From Mollicutes bacterium (lineage in GTDB: Bacteria > Bacillota_I > Bacilli_A > Izemoplasmatales > Izemoplasmataceae), in NCBI GenBank assembly GCA_003552275.1, contig PUKL01000138.1:1-6654 (forward strand): a DNA stretch of 6,654 nucleotides. The letters run 5' to 3'. Position 1 is the stretch's first letter. Each line of letters opens with the position of its first letter. Made by a program: the position numbers and the translations under genes. Below are positions 1 through 5,835 of this stretch, piece by piece. Below the pieces are notes generated by a model. It did not search any database. It was not told where the DNA came from and saw only the letters and a program-made list of their open reading frames with translations.

Positions 1-609
1 ATCGACATGGATGTTGGCGGCATGAATCGTGATTTCCTCGACACAGACCCTCTCGTCGGTCGCATTCTCCAACAAGGCGATGAATCCGAGTGACGTCGTG
101 CCGGCACCGAGGTCGCCCACGACGTTCCGCAAAGAACGCAAATCGATGCAAGAAGGGGCCGACGTTTTTTGTGCGTATGCGAAGGAGCCCACCGGGACGG
201 TGAGGGGCGGATGGGTCGCGTAGACGAGTTCAAGGTTCGCTTCCTCGATTTTGACGGCGCCTTCGGAAAAAAGAAGTCTCGGTGAGACCTCGATCTCATA
301 GCGGTGGAAGGCTTCACCGTCGAGCCGGACGCTCTCCTGACGGCGGATGTCTTCCAGAACAAGCGGCAGGACGGTTTCGTCGGCACCCCTGAGACGGACC
401 TCCTCGACGGCTTCGGGAAGGAGATGATGCGTCTCGTGGCTCGAAATGAGGACATCGAAGGTGAAATGCCGTCCCTCGTCGACGGGATGGTGGACATGGG
501 CCAGAAGGGGGCTTATGATCTCCACCTTCTCCTCTTGCAGTCGCAAGGCCGACAGGATGCTCAAGGCGGTGAAAAGGAGCACACCGGCGAACAAGAAGGA
601 TTTCTTCAT
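1..609 (-). CDS. Hypothetical membrane-anchored or exported protein, 3' end beyond the window
   Basis: I do not recognise this protein. The frame opens at ATG 609-607 and stays open for 203 codons to the window edge, so the C terminus is missing. The N terminus (MKKSFLFAGVLLFTALSILS, residues 1-20) is a basic start followed by a hydrophobic segment to about residue 22, without a lipobox Cys, so it is an uncleaved anchor or a signal peptide. The rest looks like an extracytoplasmic beta-rich domain, with alternating stretches such as HFTFDVLISS (48-57) and ANLELVYATH (124-133). Two Cys occur, at 154 and 189. AAGGAG at 623-618 sits 8 nt before the start. The ATG overlaps the TGA of the preceding gene (ATGA, 609-606), which implies translational coupling and a shared job. 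A frame shared with the edge and free of stops, plus the good RBS and signal segment, makes the gene credible; its function is unknown. Confidence 0.85.
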   Translation of the reverse strand, partial: MKKSFLFAGVLLFTALSILSALRLQEEKVEIISPLLAHVHHPVDEGRHFTFDVLISSHETHHLLPEAVEEVRLRGADETVLPLVLEDIRRQESVRLDGEAFHRYEIEVSPRLLFSEGAVKIEEANLELVYATHPPLTVPVGSFAYAQKTSAPSCIDLRSLRNVVGDLGAGTTSLGFIALLENATDERVCVEEITIHAANIHVD

Positions 610-1238
610 TCCAGACTCTCCTTCTCGATCGAATAGTATTCCGCCGTGAGCACGAATACCTCCCAGCCTCCCGAGCGCGTGTTCCTGAAGAACCGGTAGT
701 GTCGGCCCACACCGTTCGTGACGAGCCCTTCGCCATACACGGCGATGGTGAGTTTGGTGGCCGGGGCGACGGTGATGGAGATGTCGAGGTTCTCCTCGAT
801 GTAGGTCGACCTTTCATAGCTGATGGATGGTCGCACATGCGCGTCCAGGCCGGTGCGGAAGCCCCTGACATCACCGCTGGCATCGATGCCGATGTTGCCG
901 GAAGCGCTCACCTGTGTCGATGTCTGTTCGGTCATCTTGAACGTGAAATCCTTCGTGATCGGGGTCACACCGTCGTTTTTCACCACATAGAGCGTGTCCT
1001 GGGTGAAGGTCACGGGCTCATGGTTGGTGACCGTGTGTGTGCGCCAGCCCCAGAAACGTCTGCCGGAGAGAGCCGCATAGGCCCGGTTGTAATCGTAGTC
1101 GGTGAAATCCCGCAAGAGCTTCTGCCCGGCCCGCCGGAACGTGATGTTCTGATAGGTCAGATACTCCCCGGCCGCGATTTCGGCCGTATGGGCGAGACAT
1201 ATCGCCAAAACAAGAATGATCGCCGGTATCTTTTTCAT
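606..1238 (-). CDS. Hypothetical secreted beta-rich protein
   Basis: A 210-aa protein of no family I can name. Residues 1-24 (MKKIPAIILVLAICLAHTAE then IAAG) form a signal peptide: KK, a hydrophobic core, and small residues before a likely cleavage near AHTA or IAAG. The first half of the mature part is rich in Tyr and Arg (DFTDYDYNRAYAALSG, 44-59; RRFWGWRTHTV, 60-70). Residues 76-170 alternate polar and hydrophobic residues and are rich in Ser/Thr/Gly (TEQTSTQVSASGNIGIDASG, 103-122; DISITVAPATKLTIAVYGEG, 152-171), suggesting beta-hairpins. It ends with GGWEVFVLTAEYYSIEKES. The mature part has no Cys. The start at 1238 lies 7 nt after GGAGG (1250-1246); an ATG just upstream at 1241 adds one Met. 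A longer frame to 1355 would cross the patatin terminator and bury the signal peptide, so I reject it. The stop overlaps the next gene. Composition weakly recalls aerolysin/ETX-MTX2-type pore-formers, which is inference only. Confidence 0.85.
   Translation of the reverse strand: MKKIPAIILVLAICLAHTAEIAAGEYLTYQNITFRRAGQKLLRDFTDYDYNRAYAALSGRRFWGWRTHTVTNHEPVTFTQDTLYVVKNDGVTPITKDFTFKMTEQTSTQVSASGNIGIDASGDVRGFRTGLDAHVRPSISYERSTYIEENLDISITVAPATKLTIAVYGEGLVTNGVGRHYRFFRNTRSGGWEVFVLTAEYYSIEKESLE
618..623 (-). promoter_or_regulatory. RBS of the 609-1 gene, inside the preceding CDS
   Basis: On the minus strand AAGGAG (623-618) lies 8 nt before ATG 609-607, within the last codons of the upstream secreted-protein gene. 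It supports the start choice and coupled translation through the ATGA overlap. Confidence 0.8.
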
Positions 1239-1245
1239 CATATCG

Positions 1246-1250
1246 CCTCC
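1246..1250 (-). promoter_or_regulatory. RBS deciding the start of the secreted-protein gene
   Basis: GGAGG (1250-1246, minus strand) is 7 nt before ATG 1238 and 4 nt before ATG 1241 in the tandem ATGATG. The spacing favours 1238. No convincing promoter was seen between the terminator and this site: TTGCGA (1266-1261) has only a poor -10 match (GATATG) at 17 bp, which would place initiation inside the gene. Confidence 0.8.
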
Positions 1251-1286
1251 ATCCCCATGGTTCGCAAGAAGGCGGGCGATTTCTCC

Positions 1287-1310
1287 AAAAAAAAGAGAGC
1301 TTTCGCTCTC
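1287..1310 (-). terminator. Intrinsic terminator of the nadD-nadE-mnmA-patatin operon
   Basis: The minus strand reads GAGAGC (1310-1305), a GAAA tetraloop (1304-1301), GCTCTC (1300-1295) and then eight T (1294-1287). A perfect 6-bp stem, a stable GNRA loop and a T8 tract are a classic Rho-independent terminator. The first two stem bases are the G and A of the patatin TGA stop (1311-1309), so a ribosome finishing the gene would cover the 5' arm. Confidence 0.9.
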
Positions 1311-2139
1311 AGATGGGATAGAGGTTTTGTTCGAGGCGCGCTTTCGTCTCTTCATAGCCCAGGGCGAAGCGCCTCTCGATCTGGCGGGCGTCGAAATTCA
1401 AGACGCCGCGGAGATGGCGTCGCGGGTAGAAATGGTACAACGGCACCCCGTCGACACTTTTCTTGCGCCCGAGATTGACCCTGAAGAGGTCGATCACGAT
1501 GATCTCTTCGCAACCGGCATCGAGCAGGGGTCTTATGGGGGTGTTGTCCAAGACGCCGCCGTCGTAGTAGGTGTCCTCGCCGATCACGACCGGACGGAAA
1601 AAGACGGGCACGGCGCAACTCGCGAGGATGGTCTGCTTGACGGCCTCCTCGTCGAGATGACGTAGGTTGAAATAACGGATCCTCCCGCCTTTTTGGAAGA
1701 AATCGCGCACGTTCAGACTCATGAGCTCGAAAAGGTTGCATTCCGTTCCCCCGACATGACTCACGGCCACATGGACGTCACGTTCCTTCAAGCGTTCGAA
1801 GTCGATGATCTCCCCCAACATGGTGTAAAAACGGTCGGTGTGATAGACCCCGTTTTTGACGAGATTGACGCCTTCGGTGAAGATGCGCCGGATGATGTTG
1901 CCCTGGTTTTTCAGAAGGTCCTTCTCGTTCAACGTGAGCCATATCCTTTCGGCTTTTTCCAAGGCGTCCGTCGCCAACATGCAGGCGTTCACGCTGCCGA
2001 TGGAGGAGCCGCTCACGGCATGGATGTCCTCGAGATGCCCTTCTTCCTTCAACGCTTTCAAAGCGCCGATCTGATAGGCGCCGCGTGCACCACCACCGGC
2101 CAGAGCGATGCCGCGTCTTTTCTTCTGCACGTTCTGCAT
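1309..2139 (-). CDS. Patatin-like phospholipase / lipid acyl hydrolase
   Basis: A 276-aa cytosolic patatin-family serine hydrolase, expected to cleave acyl chains from membrane lipids with a Ser-Asp dyad. The family signatures are in order and spaced normally: the glycine-rich oxyanion loop GGGARG (15-20), the nucleophile elbow GSSIG (44-48, Ser46), and the DGG box in YYDGGVLDNTP (Asp193). There is no signal peptide or membrane segment, and the single-domain size matches short bacterial RssA/YlbK-type proteins, so it probably acts on the inner leaflet from the cytoplasm. The start MQNVQKKRRGIALAGGGARG is chosen because GAGG lies 5 nt upstream; a longer frame to 2229 would overlap the mnmA end by 83 nt. 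It is the last operon gene, 7 nt after mnmA. Substrate and physiological role cannot be read from sequence. Confidence 0.93.
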   Translation of the reverse strand: MQNVQKKRRGIALAGGGARGAYQIGALKALKEEGHLEDIHAVSGSSIGSVNACMLATDALEKAERIWLTLNEKDLLKNQGNIIRRIFTEGVNLVKNGVYHTDRFYTMLGEIIDFERLKERDVHVAVSHVGGTECNLFELMSLNVRDFFQKGGRIRYFNLRHLDEEAVKQTILASCAVPVFFRPVVIGEDTYYDGGVLDNTPIRPLLDAGCEEIIVIDLFRVNLGRKKSVDGVPLYHFYPRRHLRGVLNFDARQIERRFALGYEETKARLEQNLYPI

Positions 2140-2148
2140 CCCTTCCTC
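2140..2148 (-). promoter_or_regulatory. RBS of the patatin gene overlapping the mnmA stop
   Basis: GAGGAAGGG (2148-2140) immediately precedes ATG 2139-2137, and its first two bases are the last two of the mnmA TGA (2149-2147). Terminating ribosomes arrive on this site, so patatin translation is probably coupled to mnmA. The site also rules out the longer upstream start. Confidence 0.82.
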
Positions 2149-3280
2149 AATATGGCAAGATTGTGTCGTCTTTCTTGACTTTGTCGATGACCCCGCCGCC
2201 GAGGCAGGTCTCCTCGTCATAGAGGACACAGGCCTGACCCGGGGTCACCGCGCGCACAGGCTTTTCGAAAAGCACGTGCCAGACGCCGGCGATTCTTTCC
2301 ACCCGTACGGGCTTGTCTTTCTGGCGATGACGGAATTTCGCTTGCAAGGGGGCCTTTTCCCTGAACGTCCCAGCGGTGATGATATTCAGATCGTCCAACG
2401 TGCAACTCGTGGCATAAAGCCCCGGATGATGATAACCCTGTCCGACGATGAGGATGTTCCGGTCGAGGTCCTTGCCGATGACGAACCAGGGTTTGTCGGG
2501 ATAGTTTTTGAGACCACCGATACCGAGCCCTTTCCTTTGGCCGATCGTATAGTGCATCAGCCCTTCGTGCTCACCGACGGTGTCGCCGTCTTCGGTCTTG
2601 ATGAGACCTTTCTGGGCCGGGAGATAGTTCTTCAAGAACTGGGCGAAAGAACGTTCGCCGATGAAACAGATGCCCGTCGAGTCCTTCTTGTCCGCTGTGG
2701 GGAGGGAGGCCTTCTTGGCGATTTCACGGACCTCCGCCTTCGTCAGCTCACCGATCGGGAAGAGGACGTTCCGAAGCTTCTTTTCGGTGAGCTGGCTCAA
2801 GAAATAGGTCTGGTCCTTGTTGGCGTCGACGCCCCTGAGAAGGCGCAATCCGCCTTCGTCTTCGCGGATGCGGGCGTAGTGGCCCATGGCGATGGCGTCG
2901 GGGGAGAAACGCTCCGCATGGCGGCGGAAAGCGTCGAACTTGATGTGTTTGTTGCAGAGGATGTCGGGATTCGGGGTGCGCCCTTTCTTGTATTCGTCGA
3001 GGAAATAGGTGAAGACGTCTTGCCAGTACTCTTCGATGAATTCGACCCGGTGGAGTTCGATACCGAGTTTGTCGGCGACCCGTTTAGCGTCTTGGTAGTC
3101 CTTTTCTTGCGGACAGAGGTCGGAGGCGAGGTCGGGATTGCCCAACACATCCTTGTTCAGGGCGGAATCCCAGTTCTTCATGAAAAGGCCGACGACTTCG
3201 TGACCGGCCTCTTTCAGTATGTGGGCGGAGACGCTCGAATCAACGCCGCCGCTCATGCCCACGACGACTCTCTTTTTCAT
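2147..3280 (-). CDS. mnmA: tRNA-specific 2-thiouridylase MnmA
   Basis: A 377-aa cytosolic enzyme that puts sulfur on C2 of U34 in tRNAs for Lys, Glu and Gln, activating the base with ATP and taking sulfur from a persulfide carrier. The N-terminal PP-loop is SGGVDSS (10-16). The two catalytic Cys are present: Cys109 in NPDILCNKHIKF and Cys205 in STGICFIGER. GHYAR (133-137), the DQTYFLSQL segment (156-164) and MHYTIGQRKGLG (242-253) are family hallmarks, followed by the C-terminal beta-barrel to residue 377. Length is normal. Residues 37-58 (NWDSALNKDV...CPQ) form the longer insert I associate with Mollicutes/Erysipelotrichia MnmA. AGGTGA (3290-3285) lies 4 nt before the ATG in the 17-nt gap after nadE. 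No cysteine desulfurase (iscS/nifS) gene is adjacent, so the sulfur donor must be encoded elsewhere. Confidence 0.98.
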   Translation of the reverse strand: MKKRVVVGMSGGVDSSVSAHILKEAGHEVVGLFMKNWDSALNKDVLGNPDLASDLCPQEKDYQDAKRVADKLGIELHRVEFIEEYWQDVFTYFLDEYKKGRTPNPDILCNKHIKFDAFRRHAERFSPDAIAMGHYARIREDEGGLRLLRGVDANKDQTYFLSQLTEKKLRNVLFPIGELTKAEVREIAKKASLPTADKKDSTGICFIGERSFAQFLKNYLPAQKGLIKTEDGDTVGEHEGLMHYTIGQRKGLGIGGLKNYPDKPWFVIGKDLDRNILIVGQGYHHPGLYATSCTLDDLNIITAGTFREKAPLQAKFRHRQKDKPVRVERIAGVWHVLFEKPVRAVTPGQACVLYDEETCLGGGVIDKVKKDDTILPY

Positions 3281-3297
3281 GGAATCACCTGTTTCGG

Positions 3298-5160
3298 TTA
3301 GCGGGATATGTCCGAAGGCATGCGGAAATCGCTCCGCGGCGAAAGCGACACGTCCAACACCTTCGGTCCGTCGGGTGTGGCCTGGCGCTTGAACTGGGAA
3401 GCGAAGAAACGCCGGAAGAAATTCTCCACATAGGCCTCCGCTTTATCTTTGGCAAGTCCGAAAGTCTCTTCGAGGAGACTGACGATACGCTCTTTTCCGT
3501 CCCCGGCCCGGAGGAACCGCTCGAGGATGAAATCGTTGATCTCGTACTTTCCGAGCGTCTCTTCGGAGACTTGGCCGGGTACGAGTTCCGGAGAATAGGG
3601 CAGGGACCTGACCTCCGCGACAAGATCCGCCACATCCGCGGAGAAACATGTCTTCGCGTACTGACCGATCATGAAGTCCACAAGGGTCTTCGGAAGGCCC
3701 GCGTTGATGTTGTACATGCCCAGATGGTCGGCGCCGTATGTCACGAACCCCAAGGCGAGTTCGCTCATGTCGGCCGCGCCGAGCACGAGCCCGTTGTGCC
3801 GGTTGGCGAGGTTCAAAAGCATCATCGCGCGCAAACGCGCCTGGACGTTCTCGAAAGTCACATCGTGACTTTTTCCGTCATGGCCGAGCGTTTGCAATTG
3901 CCGTTTCGCCTCTTCCTTGATGTCGATCTCGAGAGAGTCCACGCCCAAGGCGCTCATGAGGGAGCGGGCGAGCCGGAGGGTCTTGTCGCTTGTCCCCATG
4001 CCCGGCATGGTGACACCGAGAATGTCGGCGGCGGGGCGATCCAACCGTTTCAGAACACGCGCCGCCACCAGCAAAGCCAGGCTCGAATCGATCCCGCCCG
4101 AGACACCGATGACGAGTCTTTCGGGCCGCACATGTTCGATGCGTTTGATGAGGGCGTTCTCCAAGAGGTTCGCGACCTTCTCGAACGCGGTGATGACATC
4201 CTCCTTGGGAACGAAAGGCGTCCTGTCGAAGGGGTGTTCGAAGACGAAGGTGTCCGTCTCCGCCAGCCGGAAAGAGACTTCGGCGGCCACCGTGAGGGCG
4301 GTGTCGTGGGTGTCGCGGAAGGAAGAATGATTCTTCCGTCTATGGTCGATCTTGCCGAGGTCGATGTCGGCTTTGACGATTTCCGTTTCATGGGCGAACG
4401 ATTCGCTCTCGGCGACAAGCCGGCCGTTCTCGGCGATGACATTGTGGCCGCTGAAGACGGTCTCGCTTGTCGATTCGTGCATGCCGGCGCTCGCATAGAC
4501 GTAGGCGCCCGCATTCTTGCGCGAATGCTCGATGATGGCGCGTTCGCGCACCTCTTGTTTGTGGAGGTATTCATTCGAAGCCGAGAGGTTCAATATCAAC
4601 CGGGCGCCCTGCAGGGCGAGGCTGTTCCCCGGGGAGAAGGGGGCCCACATGTCCTCGCAGATCTCGACACCGAAAGAGAGACGTCCCGCTTCTTCTTTGA
4701 AGACGAGATGGCCGAATGGCACCTCTTCGGAAAGGTAACGGATGCGGTCGCGGTTGTCGGCGATGTCGAAACCGCTCTTGAACCAGCGTTTCTCATAGAA
4801 CTCCTCGGTGTTGGGCAGATACATCTTCGGCACGACACCGAGGATCCTTTCTTGTTGGATGACGAAGGCGGTATTGTAGAGGATGCCGTCCACTTCCAAA
4901 GGGGCACCGACAAGGAGGATGCCTTTAAAAGGGTTCTTCTCGAGCAGTCTTTGCATCGCCCTTTGGGTCTCATCGAGGAGGGAACGCTTGAAAAAGAGGT
5001 CGCCGGCGGTGTAGCCCGTGACGCAGAGTTCGGGGAACACGGCCAAAGAGGCGTCCAAGTCCTTGAGCGTGTCCAGGATTACCGAGACATTCGCCTCCGG
5101 ATTGCCCACTTTGAGCACGGGGCTGACACATGCGACTTTCACAAAATCCTGCTTGTACAT
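3298..5160 (-). CDS. nadE: Glutamine-dependent NAD+ synthetase (two-domain NadE)
   Basis: A 620-aa enzyme that converts nicotinate adenine dinucleotide to NAD+ using ATP and ammonia released from glutamine. The N-terminal nitrilase-type glutaminase (about 5-290) has the full triad: Glu44 in FPELCVTGY, Lys112 in PKMYLPN and Cys168 in GVEICEDMW. The C-terminal synthetase (about 320-620) has the PP-loop SGGIDSS (354-360), the NAD-site segment GAADMSELALGFVTYGAD (461-478), NINAGLPKTLV (484-494) and the closing FKRQATPDGPKV...SPRSDFRMPSD. Ammonia should pass between domains by an internal tunnel, so no separate glutaminase is needed. One oddity: many homologues I recall read GTGDLSE where this protein has GAADMSE. 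The start is fixed by GGAGG (5172-5168) 7 nt upstream. It follows nadD after 3 nt, so consecutive pathway steps are co-translated. Confidence 0.97.
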   Translation of the reverse strand: MYKQDFVKVACVSPVLKVGNPEANVSVILDTLKDLDASLAVFPELCVTGYTAGDLFFKRSLLDETQRAMQRLLEKNPFKGILLVGAPLEVDGILYNTAFVIQQERILGVVPKMYLPNTEEFYEKRWFKSGFDIADNRDRIRYLSEEVPFGHLVFKEEAGRLSFGVEICEDMWAPFSPGNSLALQGARLILNLSASNEYLHKQEVRERAIIEHSRKNAGAYVYASAGMHESTSETVFSGHNVIAENGRLVAESESFAHETEIVKADIDLGKIDHRRKNHSSFRDTHDTALTVAAEVSFRLAETDTFVFEHPFDRTPFVPKEDVITAFEKVANLLENALIKRIEHVRPERLVIGVSGGIDSSLALLVAARVLKRLDRPAADILGVTMPGMGTSDKTLRLARSLMSALGVDSLEIDIKEEAKRQLQTLGHDGKSHDVTFENVQARLRAMMLLNLANRHNGLVLGAADMSELALGFVTYGADHLGMYNINAGLPKTLVDFMIGQYAKTCFSADVADLVAEVRSLPYSPELVPGQVSEETLGKYEINDFILERFLRAGDGKERIVSLLEETFGLAKDKAEAYVENFFRRFFASQFKRQATPDGPKVLDVSLSPRSDFRMPSDISR

Positions 5161-5163
5161 CTC

Positions 5164-5736
5164 TCACCCTCCATCATAAAGACCGTTTTCTACGATATAG
5201 GCATAGACCCCGGGAGTCACGAGGTTCTCGTCTTTGTGTTTGCGGAACGAACTCGCCGAGACGGGAAAGGAGAATTCTTCAAAGACACGGATGTTCTCAC
5301 GGTGACCGGCCAACACGGCGTCTTGCCCGATGACGGCCTCGAGATCTTCGTCGTCCCGGTTCAACACGATGATCTCGAATTCCCGCAAAAGCTTTTCTGC
5401 GTCCTTCCACCGCGGCAGTCCTCGGAGATGGTCGGCGCCGACGACGAAGGCCGTCGGCAAATCGGGGCGGGAAAGACGTCGCAACGAGGTGTAGGTCCCC
5501 TTGAACGATTCGTCTTGCATCTCCATGTCGGACACTTCGACATCGGGAAGGTCCTCGGTCATGATTTCCAACATCCGCAACCGATGGTGATCGGCGGCGA
5601 GACCCTTCTTCTTGTAGCGGTCGGAGACGGGCAAGAAGATGAACCGTTCCACGGGCAGTTTCCGGGACAAAAAGCGATACACTTCCAGATGCGCTTTCGT
5701 GGGCGGATTGAAGGCGCCGCCGAAGACCACTCGCAT
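5164..5736 (-). CDS. nadD: Nicotinate-nucleotide adenylyltransferase NadD
   Basis: A 190-aa cytosolic enzyme joining nicotinate mononucleotide and ATP to give NaAD, the substrate of the next gene. The nucleotidyltransferase motif is GGAFNPPTKAHL (6-17), with Thr13 where the classic HxGH has its first His and Ala15 for Gly; His16 is kept. Other family segments are GTYTSL (80-85), FVVGADHLRGLPRW (97-110), VSASSFR (159-165, replacing the usual SSTxIR) and a closing TPGVYAYIVENGLY (174-187). Length is typical. I start at Met 5736 because the fold begins directly there and GGGGTGA (5748-5742) lies 5 nt upstream. Upstream in-frame ATGs at 5754 and 5775 fall in or before the promoter -10 and would add 7 or 13 unrelated residues. 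It is the first gene of the operon and has no RNA cap-hydrolase (Nudix) or HD fusion. Confidence 0.96.
   Translation of the reverse strand: MRVVFGGAFNPPTKAHLEVYRFLSRKLPVERFIFLPVSDRYKKKGLAADHHRLRMLEIMTEDLPDVEVSDMEMQDESFKGTYTSLRRLSRPDLPTAFVVGADHLRGLPRWKDAEKLLREFEIIVLNRDDEDLEAVIGQDAVLAGHRENIRVFEEFSFPVSASSFRKHKDENLVTPGVYAYIVENGLYDGG
5168..5172 (-). promoter_or_regulatory. RBS of nadE within the nadD 3' end
   Basis: GGAGG (5172-5168) lies 7 nt before the nadE ATG (5160-5158). It is read as part of the final Gly-Gly codons of nadD, just before its TGA (5166-5164), so the nadE start is tied to nadD translation. Confidence 0.82.
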
Positions 5737-5752
5737 GTCGATCACCCCATCC

Positions 5753-5781
5753 ATTATAACATGACGCCAAAACATTGTAGA
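5753..5781 (-). promoter_or_regulatory. Extended -10 housekeeping promoter of the nadD operon
   Basis: The minus strand has TCTACA (5781-5776, 4 of 6 matches to TTGACA), a 17-bp spacer, and a perfect TATAAT (5758-5753) preceded by TGT (5761-5759), i.e. a TGnTATAAT extended -10. Transcription should begin near 5747-5744, only about 8-10 nt before the nadD ATG at 5736, so the leader is very short and barely contains the GGGGTGA ribosome site. I see no obvious operator. Two ATGTT copies (5775-5771, 5762-5758) are too short to call. Confidence 0.82.
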
Positions 5782-5804
5782 GAATTAAGGAGAAGCGGGT
5801 TCCT

Positions 5805-5829
5805 AAAAGCCCCGGATGAACCGGGGCTT
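5805..5829 (-). terminator. Intrinsic terminator after the M29 aminopeptidase gene
   Basis: The minus strand forms a perfect 9-bp stem, AAGCCCCGG (5829-5821) with CCGGGGCTT (5815-5807) around the loop TTCAT, starting 6 nt after the aminopeptidase TGA. The T-run is only four long (5808-5805, two of them inside the stem), then AGGAACC, so it may be weaker than the GC-rich stem suggests. It insulates the nadD promoter about 25 bp downstream. Confidence 0.82.
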
Positions 5830-5835
5830 GTCATG

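Noticed and set aside
314..883. Minus-strand frame of 189 codons in a different phase
   Set aside because: Its Arg/Pro/Ser-rich translation is typical of an out-of-frame reading of GC-rich coding DNA. It overlaps both exported-protein genes, which have signal peptides, RBSs and the ATGA junction.
1239..1266. TTGCGA with a -10 before the secreted-protein gene
   Set aside because: The -10 at the correct distance is GATATG, a 3 of 6 match that overlaps the start codon.
1239..1355. Longer N terminus (39 extra residues) for the secreted protein
   Set aside because: The extension crosses the terminator and the patatin 3' end, lacks an RBS and would bury a clear signal peptide.
699..1478. Plus-strand frame of 259 codons opposite the secreted-protein gene and the patatin 3' end
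   Set aside because: It runs antisense through two better-supported genes and the T8 terminator, and its translation lacks any domain-like pattern.
2140..2229. Longer N terminus (30 extra residues) for the patatin-like protein
   Set aside because: It overlaps the mnmA end out of frame, while a strong SD directly precedes Met 2139, where the patatin fold begins.
2108..3301. Long plus-strand frame (397 codons) lying opposite almost all of mnmA
   Set aside because: mnmA is certain on the minus strand from its PP-loop and catalytic Cys motifs. The antisense translation shows no recognisable motif, and long antisense frames are expected in GC-rich genes. Its start also sits inside the patatin gene.
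5737..5775. Longer nadD starts at 5775 or 5754
   Set aside because: Both lie within or before the promoter -10 region, and the nucleotidyltransferase fold begins at Met 5736.
5758..5775. Two ATGTT copies in the nadD promoter as a possible operator
   Set aside because: Five-base matches 13 nt apart are expected by chance and resemble no NAD-repressor site I know (NrtR or NiaR type).
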